From Veillonella sp. (GTDB lineage Bacteria; Bacillota_C; Negativicutes; Veillonellales; Veillonellaceae), in the NCBI GenBank assembly GCA_018367495.1, contig JAGZGB010000044.1:1-14136 (forward strand): DNA of 14,136 nt. Direction: 5' to 3'. The notes under the pieces are model-generated. The model ran no database searches, was not told where the DNA came from, and saw nothing but the letters and a program-made list of their open reading frames with translations. The position numbers were made by a program, and so were the translations under genes. Below are positions 1 to 6,206 of this stretch, piece by piece (the first letter of the stretch is position 1; each line of letters begins with the position of its first letter).

Positions 1-172
1 TGGAGATATTTTGGTTGCCATCGGTGGCGTAATCCCTGCTCAGGACTATGAATTCCTACGCGAACATGGCGCAGTGGCTATCTTTGGCCCTGGTACAGTC
101 TTGCCTGTAGCGGCTAAGAAATTACTAGAAACATTGATTAGTCACATTCAAGACGAAGAGTTTAATGACTGA
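1..172 (+). CDS. Methylmalonyl-CoA mutase, B12-binding C-terminal end (partial)
   Basis: This is the 3' end of a gene that begins before the window; the reading frame starts at base 2 and stops with TGA at 170-172. The 56 visible residues carry the end of a cobalamin-binding domain of the methylmalonyl-CoA mutase type: GGVIPAQDY near the start, then FGPGT and a final helix. The enzyme interconverts succinyl-CoA and (R)-methylmalonyl-CoA, which in Veillonella-like lactate fermenters feeds propionate formation in the cytoplasm. The DxHxxG cobalamin ligand motif would lie upstream and cannot be checked. The stop overlaps the meaB start by 8 bases, so the two are probably translationally coupled. 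Whether this is a single-chain mutase large subunit or a separate small B12-binding subunit cannot be told from this fragment. Confidence 0.9.
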   Translation, partial: GDILVAIGGVIPAQDYEFLREHGAVAIFGPGTVLPVAAKKLLETLISHIQDEEFND

Positions 173-1307
173 TACTTACCGTCCCGACTGGGTGCCAGAA
201 GAAGCTAAGAAAGATGATACTTATGCGTGCCGCGTAATGAAAGGCGTCAAAGAAATGCACGATGGTCTTTTATCTAGCTCCGCTCATCTGGCTCCGTCGG
301 TACGTCCCGTACAGCGACGCAAGAAGTTAACTGTCGCTGATTATGTACGCGGTATCGAGCAGGGGGACCGCGTTATACTTTCGCGGGCTATCACATTAGT
401 AGAAAGTAATAATAAGGAACACTTTAAATTAGCTCAACAAGTATTACAAGCTATATTGCCACGCACAGGCAAGGCGTTGCGCATAGGTATTACTGGTGTG
501 CCTGGGGCTGGTAAAAGTACATTTATTGAAGCCTTTGGGAATATGCTTATTGAAGCAGGTTACAAGGTGGCCGTACTTGCTGTAGACCCTACAAGCCAAG
601 TTACAAAAGGCAGTATTTTAGGTGATAAGACGCGGATGGAAACGTTGACGAAACATCCAGAGGCGTATATCCGTCCATCGCCGGCTGGTGGTACACTAGG
701 CGGTGTGGCTCGTAAAAGTAGAGAGACAATGCTACTTTGCGAGGCTGCTGGGTACGATATCATTCTCGTTGAAACCGTTGGCGTAGGACAAAGTGAAGTC
801 ACTGTGCGTTCCATGGTAGACTTCTTTATGCTCATCGTATTAACCGGTGCCGGTGATGAATTGCAAGGCATCAAAAAAGGTGTTATGGAGCTAGCAGATG
901 CCATTGTGGTCAATAAGGCTGATGGGGATAACCTCAAACGAGCTCTTATCGCTCGTAGCGATTATGATCGAATGTTGCACTACATTCGTCCGGCTACGGA
1001 AAAATGGAAAACCCAAGCCTATACATGTTCAGCCGTTACAAAGGATGGTCTCGATGAATTGTGGGATGTAATCCAAGAATTTGCTGAACAAGGCAAAGAA
1101 AATGGCGTGTTCTTAAAACGCCGTCAAGAACAATCTCTTCGTTGGGTACGTGATATGATTGACGAACATTTGCACAACCTATTCTTTAACAATGTAGTCA
1201 TTCAAGGGCGTATGGGCGAAGTCGAAGCAGCCGTCTTAGACGGTGAAATGAGTGAATCTCAAGCCGTTGAGGAATTAATAGGCGTTTTCGATAAGTCTAT
1301 TAAATAA
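165..1307 (+). CDS. meaB: MeaB/ArgK-type G3E GTPase, methylmalonyl-CoA mutase chaperone
   Basis: A 380-residue P-loop GTPase of the MeaB/MMAA/ArgK family, which gates cobalamin loading and protects methylmalonyl-CoA mutase from inactivation. Visible motifs are Walker A GVPGAGKS (residues 111-118), the Asp-Pro after the third strand (141-142), the switch/Walker B segment ETVGVGQSE (about 203-211) and the guanine-specificity motif NKAD (250-253). The C-terminal helices (about 310-380) match the dimerisation arm of the family. The ATG lies inside the end of the mutase gene (8-base overlap) with only a weak purine-rich stretch (GAAGAG) upstream, as expected for coupled translation. Family members are usually about 320-340 residues; this one has an N-terminal extension of about 50 charged residues before the conserved helical part. 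Its placement directly after the mutase supports the role. Confidence 0.95.
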   Translation: MTDTYRPDWVPEEAKKDDTYACRVMKGVKEMHDGLLSSSAHLAPSVRPVQRRKKLTVADYVRGIEQGDRVILSRAITLVESNNKEHFKLAQQVLQAILPRTGKALRIGITGVPGAGKSTFIEAFGNMLIEAGYKVAVLAVDPTSQVTKGSILGDKTRMETLTKHPEAYIRPSPAGGTLGGVARKSRETMLLCEAAGYDIILVETVGVGQSEVTVRSMVDFFMLIVLTGAGDELQGIKKGVMELADAIVVNKADGDNLKRALIARSDYDRMLHYIRPATEKWKTQAYTCSAVTKDGLDELWDVIQEFAEQGKENGVFLKRRQEQSLRWVRDMIDEHLHNLFFNNVVIQGRMGEVEAAVLDGEMSESQAVEELIGVFDKSIK

Positions 1308-1406
1308 GTAGATAGCTACATATTTAATTGATAAGCTATCATAACTTATCTATTAAGACACTCCGATTAGCTCTCATACTGATTTAGACATATAAGATGT
1401 ATCCAT

Positions 1407-1470
1407 AAAAGGCATAGTATAAACATTACTATTGGGTTTACACCAATGAAAATGTATACTATGCCTTTTT
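1407..1470 (+). terminator. Rho-independent terminator after meaB
   Basis: A perfect 15-bp stem, AAAAGGCATAGTATA (1407-1421) pairing with 1455-1469, runs into T residues up to 1470. A smaller hairpin ATTGG/CCAAT sits in its loop. The A-tract on the left arm means it could also terminate transcripts from the other strand. It lies 100 bases after the meaB stop and before the promoter of the next gene. Confidence 0.9.
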
Positions 1471-1521
1471 ATATGCCTATGAAAGTATATTCATGAAATA
1501 AACTTCATGATATTCATGCTT

Positions 1522-1555
1522 AATACTTTCGAAAAAATCATATATGATATATAAT
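1522..1555 (+). promoter_or_regulatory. Promoter of the two-helix membrane protein gene
   Basis: Consensus -10 TATAAT at 1550-1555 is preceded at 17 bases by TTTCGA (1527-1532). The -35 region is embedded in AATACTTTC (1522-1530), a string also found at the -35 of the purA promoter and of the 11218 gene promoter. Confidence 0.65.
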
Positions 1556-1605
1556 TTAATCATAGATTGTTACTTGTGTGTGATTAAAAAGAGAGGGTCA
1601 CTTAA

Positions 1606-1863
1606 ATGAGTAAAAAAATGTTGTTACCAGTAGGTGTAGTAGTTTTAATTATTGGCATTGTTATCTTACTATTAAATCCAGATCCTGCTACAACAAATTT
1701 GGAAATTGCAAGAAATGCTACTAATGCACGAGAGGCAGCTAAAGCGATTTCTTCCAATAATCAAACCTATGCGTGGATGTATTCCATCGGTATGTTCTGT
1801 AGCGGCTTTGGTTTGTCCTTAACAATCGGCGGCATACTTGTAAAATTCCTTAAAAAAGATTAA
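1606..1863 (+). CDS. Small two-helix membrane protein, unknown function
   Basis: An 85-residue protein I do not recognise. It has a short Lys-containing N-terminus (MSKKM), a first hydrophobic helix at about residues 5-24, a polar middle segment rich in Asn and Ala (about 25-54), a second helix at about 56-79 with Gly-rich faces, and a basic end (KFLKKD). By the positive-inside rule both ends would be cytoplasmic, with the middle outside the inner membrane. The start is supported by GAGAGG at 1591-1596, 9 bases upstream. It is a single-gene transcription unit, with its own promoter and a strong terminator at 1959-2001. No enzyme or transporter motif is visible, and function cannot be inferred from the neighbours. 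Confidence 0.75.
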   Translation: MSKKMLLPVGVVVLIIGIVILLLNPDPATTNLEIARNATNAREAAKAISSNNQTYAWMYSIGMFCSGFGLSLTIGGILVKFLKKD

Positions 1864-1958
1864 TAAACCATACGAATGCTGTGGTCATGCTATGATTAAA
1901 TTATGATGGAATTAAGGCCGAGTAAAGGTAAAATAGAAGTAGAGTAATAAGAAAAATT

Positions 1959-2001
1959 AAAGGCTATACTAATATGTGTATTATTAGTATAGCCTTTTTT
2001 T
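1959..2001 (+). terminator. Rho-independent terminator after the small membrane protein gene
   Basis: A perfect 16-bp stem: AAAGGCTATACTAATA (1959-1974) pairs with 1982-1997 across a 7-base loop, followed by an uninterrupted T run to 2001. It separates the 1606 gene from the exbB operon. Confidence 0.93.
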
Positions 2002-2036
2002 GTCCCATACATATTTTTAGATACCTTAAAACGTGA

Positions 2037-2042
2037 TATAAT
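2037..2042 (+). promoter_or_regulatory. Candidate -10 box of the exbB-exbD-tonB operon
   Basis: A consensus TATAAT lies 45 bases before the exbB start and just after the previous terminator. No good -35 hexamer is seen at 16-18 bases upstream (the region is T-rich), so the assignment rests on the -10 alone. I see no Fur-type palindrome here. Confidence 0.45.
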
Positions 2043-2086
2043 AAATTTTAATAGAGCCTAGAGGGTAAAGGCTTTTGGAGGTTAGT

Positions 2087-2692
2087 ATGAGTAGCATAGC
2101 GCATTTATTTGTGGCTGGTGGATTTGTTATGTATCCGCTAGTAATTTTTTTGCTCTTTGCGTTGATGATTGGCATTGAGCGCATCGTTTTATATCGTAAG
2201 TTTACAAAGGACTTGCGTCGCTTTAATAAGGCATTAGAAAAGAACCAAAGCTGGGTTATGTTGCCAAGCGTATTGGAACGTGACACATTGGAGCTGGGGT
2301 CTTTGTTTGCTCGTGCCATTCGTAGCGCTAAGAACTACAATAGCTTGGAAAATCGTTTGCAAGATATCGTATCCTATGCAGATGAACGTTTAAAACGCGG
2401 TCTTAGCTGGCTTAGTATGATTGTAACAATGGCTCCATTATTGGGCCTGTTGGGGACTGTGCTTGGTATGATTCGCGCCTTTGCTGTCGTAGGCGGCGAT
2501 ATTGGTGCTCCTACTATCATTACTGGTGGTGTATCCGAAGCCTTAGTAGCAACGGCGACAGGCTTGACGGTAGCCATCATTGCTCTTGGCTTTCACAGTT
2601 ACTGTGCGGCTAAGGTGAACGATTCTATTGCTACATTAGAGCATGAATGTGGAAATATCCTCGATGCATACAACGAGGACCATGATCTATGA
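2087..2692 (+). CDS. exbB: ExbB/TolQ-family proton channel subunit
   Basis: A 201-residue inner-membrane protein of the MotA/TolQ/ExbB family. With ExbD it uses the proton motive force to energise TonB. The three expected membrane segments are present: about residues 9-30, 109-132 and 148-172, with a long cytoplasmic stretch between the first and second. The conserved pore segments are recognisable as APLLGLLGTVLGMIRAF (about 116-132) and SEALVATATGL (150-160), the latter carrying the Glu typical of the second pore helix. I chose the ATG at 2087 because GGAGG (2077-2081) sits 5 bases upstream; an in-frame TTG at 2075 would put the ribosome binding site inside the gene. The stop overlaps the exbD start by 4 bases (ATGA). 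Confidence 0.92.
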   Translation: MSSIAHLFVAGGFVMYPLVIFLLFALMIGIERIVLYRKFTKDLRRFNKALEKNQSWVMLPSVLERDTLELGSLFARAIRSAKNYNSLENRLQDIVSYADERLKRGLSWLSMIVTMAPLLGLLGTVLGMIRAFAVVGGDIGAPTIITGGVSEALVATATGLTVAIIALGFHSYCAAKVNDSIATLEHECGNILDAYNEDHDL

Positions 2693-3093
2693 GACGACGC
2701 ACATTAGGGGTTAAAAAAGAACCGACAATTATGATTATCCCTATGATTGATATCGTATTCTTTTTATTGGTATTTTTCATGGTGGGGACATTGTACATGA
2801 ATACGGAACAGCAGATTCCGCTTAATTTGCCATCTGCATCGACATCTACGGCAAAATCTATTGAGCCTATTACGATTACCTTAACCACAACACATACGTT
2901 GTATATTGATAATCAAGAGATTTCTTCAGAACGTTTGGCAGAAGAAGTGCGGTCTATCGTTAAACAAGCACCGCGACAAGCCTTTGTTATCCGTGCATCT
3001 AAAGATGTATATTACAGCGAGGTTATTGCTCTGTTAGATATGCTCAAGGTAAATGGCGCTAAATATATTAGTGTTGCAACGGAACGGAAGTGA
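2689..3093 (+). CDS. exbD: ExbD/TolR-family proton channel subunit
   Basis: A 134-residue ExbD/TolR protein with a basic cytoplasmic N-terminus, one membrane helix (about residues 13-36) and a periplasmic domain of about 95 residues. The helix carries the essential proton-carrying Asp of the family, Asp21 in IPMIDIVFFLLVFF. It works with ExbB to drive the downstream TonB-like protein. The start codon overlaps the exbB stop by 4 bases, so the two are translationally coupled and likely made in fixed ratio. Sequence alone does not separate ExbD from TolR, but the following gene has a TonB-like layout and no Pal, TolB or other tol gene is in view, which favours ExbD. Confidence 0.92.
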   Translation: MRRRTLGVKKEPTIMIIPMIDIVFFLLVFFMVGTLYMNTEQQIPLNLPSASTSTAKSIEPITITLTTTHTLYIDNQEISSERLAEEVRSIVKQAPRQAFVIRASKDVYYSEVIALLDMLKVNGAKYISVATERK

Positions 3094-3097
3094 TTCT

Positions 3098-3931
3098 ATG
3101 TTTGAATCGCATTATCTGAAACCGTTTATTGTGTCCTTGGGAATTACGACGATACTTATCTCTGGAATGGGGCTTTCTTTACGAGGTATGACAGGAACTG
3201 GTGCAGCTAATGATGCGGCTGAAATCAGTTTTGACTTGCCTGACGATAGTGAAAGTAGTGTAGAGGTGGCGGAACAAACTCCAAAACCTGAGGAGAAGGT
3301 GGCGCCAGTAGAAGCTGTGCCGGAAAGTGCAGCGCCAAAACCTCAACCTCAGTCACAAACTATACAGGAAGACGTGAAGCCCGATGATAGTGAACAAACT
3401 AAAACAATAGACGCTAATACTAACACACCAGAGCCACGAAGAGAATGGACTGTTCCTAAAGCAATCGAATCTGAAGCCACTGGTGGCGAACAGGCTGTAG
3501 TAGCTCATGAGAAACAATCAAAGCCTAAAGAACAACCTATAGGTAAGGATATTACATTAGACCCCAATGCAAATGGTAATGGTCGTACAGAATCGGCTGA
3601 TTTGTCATTCTTATCGGATCTTGCATGGAGTTTATTGACCCCAGGTCAGCAAGAGTTGTTGCGCCAACCTGCGATTAATCCGAGTGCATATTTGCGCCGT
3701 GTACAAGAACAGGGGGCTGCGTCATCTGTAACAGGTACTGTTACGGTGAAGGTGAATTTTGGTGAAGATGGACATGTTATCGTTGCTCAGAATACACCGC
3801 GTATAGTCGTTGATGGCGTACCGCCTGATGTTATGGAAGAAGCATTGCGCATTGTTAAAACCAGTGGTAGCATTGTTAACAACTCTGGACGCATACAAAC
3901 CTTAACAATTCCTGTCGTTATGGGACAATAA
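3098..3931 (+). CDS. tonB: TonB-like energy transducer
   Basis: A 277-residue protein with the TonB layout: a short N-terminus, one membrane anchor (about residues 9-28), a long periplasmic linker rich in Pro, Glu, Lys and Gln (about 45-165), and a C-terminal globular domain (about 197-277) containing GTVTVKVNFGEDG, the usual start of the TonB C-terminal fold. It would link ExbB-ExbD to outer-membrane receptors for iron, heme or cobalamin, implying a diderm cell. I chose the ATG at 3098, four bases after the exbD stop, with GGAAG about 7 bases upstream; a start at 3053 would add residues that overlap exbD and precede the membrane anchor. No outer-membrane receptor gene is adjacent. A TolA-like role is possible but less likely. 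Confidence 0.85.
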   Translation: MFESHYLKPFIVSLGITTILISGMGLSLRGMTGTGAANDAAEISFDLPDDSESSVEVAEQTPKPEEKVAPVEAVPESAAPKPQPQSQTIQEDVKPDDSEQTKTIDANTNTPEPRREWTVPKAIESEATGGEQAVVAHEKQSKPKEQPIGKDITLDPNANGNGRTESADLSFLSDLAWSLLTPGQQELLRQPAINPSAYLRRVQEQGAASSVTGTVTVKVNFGEDGHVIVAQNTPRIVVDGVPPDVMEEALRIVKTSGSIVNNSGRIQTLTIPVVMGQ

Positions 3932-3974
3932 AGAGGCATATCACATACAATTGTATGTAAGATATGCCTCTTTT
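3930..3974 (+). terminator. Terminator of the tonB operon
   Basis: A long hairpin begins at the tonB stop codon: AAAGAGGCATATC (3930-3942) pairs with 3961-3973, and the interior ACATACAATTGTATGT (3943-3958) is a perfect palindrome that extends the stem. A short T run follows. It lies between convergent genes; on the minus strand the T run is poorer, so bidirectional use is uncertain. Confidence 0.85.
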
Positions 3975-4049
3975 AGTTTTGTATTATTTTGTATTATTAG
4001 TTATTGGTAGAGTATTCTGTATTGTTTCTAGCTTATTAGTTGTAGGCTA

Positions 4050-4460
4050 TTAATCCTGATTGGTAAGCATAGTTTTTGTAGAATTAAACACCGCAAGGTA
4101 TACGATGGCACCACCGATAAATAATGTGACTTGCATAGATGCACTAAACTGATTGACACGCCATAAAGCAAAGGCGTAAAAGAACATAGTCACTAGCATG
4201 ATAAGAAATGCAATAATAACGCGTACATTTGTGTTAACCACTAAGGAGGTAGTAATGCGAGACTTGTTGAGTAAGACATACATTAAGGATACAATAATAT
4301 CTGCTGTAAAAATAGAGAATACATAATTGAGATCAAATTCTCCAAATAATACTATCGCCAATCCAATAAAGCTGAGTCCAAAGAATAAGCGTAATAGAAT
4401 ACCTATAGTGTTAGATTCGTTGCGCTGTGCACGACGCTCTTTGCGATTTAAATTTGCCAT
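4050..4460 (-). CDS. Four-helix membrane protein, unknown function
   Basis: A 136-residue inner-membrane protein I do not recognise. After a very basic, soluble N-terminus (MANLNRKERRAQRNE) come four hydrophobic helices at about residues 19-39, 44-63, 79-101 and 109-126. The charge pattern puts the N-terminus in the cytoplasm. The start at 4460 is set by GGGAGG, five bases upstream on the minus strand; a longer frame starting 7 codons earlier would place this ribosome binding site inside the gene. It is transcribed towards the tonB operon and away from purB, and appears monocistronic. No catalytic or transport motif is seen. It could be an accessory membrane protein, but this is not supported by a family match. 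Confidence 0.8.
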   Translation of the reverse strand: MANLNRKERRAQRNESNTIGILLRLFFGLSFIGLAIVLFGEFDLNYVFSIFTADIIVSLMYVLLNKSRITTSLVVNTNVRVIIAFLIMLVTMFFYAFALWRVNQFSASMQVTLFIGGAIVYLAVFNSTKTMLTNQD

Positions 4461-4503
4461 GAAAGCCTCCCTAATTTTCATAGTAGATTTGGTCTGTATG
4501 TTT

Positions 4504-4539
4504 ATTATATATCACAATGTACAGCTATGATACAGTATT
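4504..4539 (-). promoter_or_regulatory. Candidate promoter of the minus-strand membrane protein gene
   Basis: On the minus strand TATAAT occupies 4509-4504. The -35 hexamer is weak, but AATACT begins at 4539, 30 bases before the -10, resembling the AATACTTTC element of three other promoters here (28-29 bases before their -10). Confidence 0.45.
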
Positions 4540-4657
4540 AGTGAATTTATTTAGTGCCTATCCCAAAATGATCAAAAGAGTTCAGCGTATTGATGAAAAT
4601 ATAGAAGTGTACGATCTGCAAGAGAGTTTTATGTATAATAGACTATTAAGAAAATAG
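4517..4657 (+). CDS. Possible 46-residue ORF (orphan small protein or gene remnant)
   Basis: An open frame from ATG 4517 to TAG 4655-4657 encodes a polar, charged 46-residue peptide (for example FSAYPKMIKRVQRIDENIE in the middle, ending in YNRLLRK). Composition and codon use look like a helical protein rather than random A/T-rich spacer. Against it: there is no ribosome binding site before the ATG, and the 5' end overlaps the promoter region of the divergent gene. The frame stays open about 10 codons upstream of the ATG, so it could be the tail of a decayed longer gene. I do not recognise a family. Treat it as a candidate only. Confidence 0.3.
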   Translation: MYSYDTVLVNLFSAYPKMIKRVQRIDENIEVYDLQESFMYNRLLRK

Positions 4658-4668
4658 GCGTTATAAAT

Positions 4669-4706
4669 ACGAACAATTAGTGAAATTAATATAATTATCA
4701 TTCGGG
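4669..4706 (+). promoter_or_regulatory. Candidate paired PurR boxes upstream of purB
   Basis: Two inverted copies of the Gram-positive PurBox core (CCGAAC-type) face each other: ACGAACAAT at 4669-4677 and, on the other strand, CCGAATGAT (plus-strand ATCATTCGG, 4697-4705). CGAA starts at 4670 and TTCG at 4701, a 31-base offset similar to the paired boxes described for Bacillus pur promoters. The pair lies just upstream of the purB -35. It is inferred from known PurR site architecture; no PurR gene is visible here. Confidence 0.5.
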
Positions 4707-4723
4707 AAACTTGGCTTCATTCA

Positions 4724-4752
4724 TTGAATGGAGCTTTTACATATGGTACAAT
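4724..4752 (+). promoter_or_regulatory. purB promoter
   Basis: TTGAAT (4724-4729) and TACAAT (4747-4752) are separated by 17 bases. The -35 overlaps the small inverted repeat CATTCATTGAATG. Transcription would start near 4759, giving a leader of about 37 bases before the purB ATG. Confidence 0.6.
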
Positions 4753-4795
4753 TATCGTATAGAAAATCTAGCTTTTATCATGCAAAGGAGACATC

Positions 4796-6091
4796 ATGAT
4801 ACCACGTTATACACGAGAAGAAATGGGCCATATTTGGAGTGAACGCAACGAGTTCGACACAATGTTATTAGTAGAAACATTGGCATCCGAGGCGCAAGCT
4901 GAGTTGGGCGTTATCCCTAAAGAAGCGGCTAAAGCCATTCGTGAAAAGGGCAATTTCGACGTTGAACGCATTCATGAAATCGAAAAGGAAACAAACCACG
5001 ATATCATTTCCTTCGTAACAGCAGTGGGCGAATACGTAGGTCCTGAAGCGGCTAAATACATCCACCTTGGCCTTACATCCACTGACGTTAAAGATACAGC
5101 GCTTGGTTATATGATGAAACAAGCATGCGATATCTTGATTGAAGATTTGAAACGTTTGCACGAAGTATTGCGTCGTCGCGCAGCTGAGTTCAAATATACG
5201 CCTATGATTGGTCGTACTCACGGTATTCACGGCGAACCTACTACATTTGGCTTGAAATTAGCATTGTGGATGGCCGAAGTAGAACGCGACATCGAACGCA
5301 TGGAACATGCTCGTAAAAGCGTAGCTGTTGGTAAATTGTCCGGTGCTGTTGGTACATACTCCAACATCGATCCATTCGTAGAACAATATGTATGCGAAAA
5401 ATTAGGTCTTGAACCTGTTAAAATCGCTACACAAGTCGTACAACGTGATCGTCACGCTGAATTGTTGTCCACTATCGCTGTTGTAGGCGGTACATTGGAC
5501 AAAATCGCTTTGGAAATCCGTCATTTGCAACGTACTGAAGTGCGCGAAGCGGAAGAATATTTCAGCCCTAAACAAAAGGGTTCCTCTGCAATGCCTCATA
5601 AACGTAATCCTATTACATGTGAAAGAATCTGCGGCATGGCTCGTTTGCTTCGTGGCTATGCTCAATCTGCTTATGAAGACCAAGCGTTGTGGCATGAACG
5701 TGATATTTCCCATAGCTCTGTAGAACGTGTTATCTTACCAGATGCAACAATTGCATTGAACTACATGCTTCATTTAACAATCCGCACTATCGATAAATTG
5801 TTGGTATATCCTGAAACAATGCTTAAAAACCTTAACCTTACAGGTGGCCTTGTATTCAGCCAAACAATTTTAACTCACCTTGTAGACAAAGGTGCAGTAC
5901 GTGACGAAGCATATCGTTGGGTTCAAAAATATGCTATGGAACGCTGGCTTGAAGGCAAAGATTTCGCTACAGGTCTTAAATCTGATGAAAATATCAAGAA
6001 ATATATGACTGCTGAAGAAATTGATGCATGCTTCGATCCACATAAATTGTTGAAACATGTTGATACGATTATGGCTCGCTTTGGCCTATAA
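4796..6091 (+). CDS. purB: Adenylosuccinate lyase
   Basis: A 431-residue cytoplasmic enzyme of the fumarase/aspartase superfamily, the same length as Bacillus-type PurB. It acts twice in purine synthesis: cleaving SAICAR to AICAR plus fumarate, and adenylosuccinate to AMP plus fumarate. Visible active-site features are NHD (67-69), TSTD (94-97), the GRTHG segment (139-143) with the general acid/base His142, and the signature loop GSSAMPHKRNP (262-272) with the catalytic Ser. The start has AGGAG (4786-4790) five bases upstream. It is followed by a hairpin, an MFS gene and purA, so both enzymes of the IMP-to-AMP branch are within this segment. Candidate PurR boxes lie upstream. Confidence 0.98.
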   Translation: MIPRYTREEMGHIWSERNEFDTMLLVETLASEAQAELGVIPKEAAKAIREKGNFDVERIHEIEKETNHDIISFVTAVGEYVGPEAAKYIHLGLTSTDVKDTALGYMMKQACDILIEDLKRLHEVLRRRAAEFKYTPMIGRTHGIHGEPTTFGLKLALWMAEVERDIERMEHARKSVAVGKLSGAVGTYSNIDPFVEQYVCEKLGLEPVKIATQVVQRDRHAELLSTIAVVGGTLDKIALEIRHLQRTEVREAEEYFSPKQKGSSAMPHKRNPITCERICGMARLLRGYAQSAYEDQALWHERDISHSSVERVILPDATIALNYMLHLTIRTIDKLLVYPETMLKNLNLTGGLVFSQTILTHLVDKGAVRDEAYRWVQKYAMERWLEGKDFATGLKSDENIKKYMTAEEIDACFDPHKLLKHVDTIMARFGL

Positions 6092-6128
6092 TTGTAGGGT
6101 GATTCCCACATAACATATGAAAGATTAG

Positions 6129-6192
6129 GGTAGGTATAGACCAACAGCCTATGGTACATGCATTAGGAGTTGGCTGTGCCTACCTATTTTTT
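6129..6192 (+). terminator. Terminator or attenuator between purB and the MFS gene
   Basis: TAGGTA (6131-6136) can pair with TACCTA (6181-6186), followed by six T residues (6187-6192). Inside, ACAGCC (6144-6149) can pair with GGCTGT (6172-6177), or alternatively CCAAC (6141-6145) with GTTGG (6169-6173); the two options exclude each other. The T run ends only four bases before the AGGAGG of the MFS gene, so MFS expression would need read-through or an internal start. A simple purB terminator is the conservative reading. Confidence 0.65.
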
Positions 6193-6206
6193 ATTTAGGA
6201 GGTTAT

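Noticed and set aside
55..66. PurBox-like CGCGAACAT in the mutase gene.
   Set aside because: It is inside a conserved coding region with no promoter and no partner box.
560..937. Long open frames on the opposite strand of meaB and similarly of purB, purA and catalase.
   Set aside because: They mirror strongly conserved genes, have no ribosome binding sites and encode no recognisable protein.
1407..1470. Long inverted repeats (1407, 1959, 3930, 13483) as insertion-sequence ends or a shared repeat family.
   Set aside because: Each follows a gene and ends in T residues, the stems differ in sequence, and no transposase lies between them. They are terminators.
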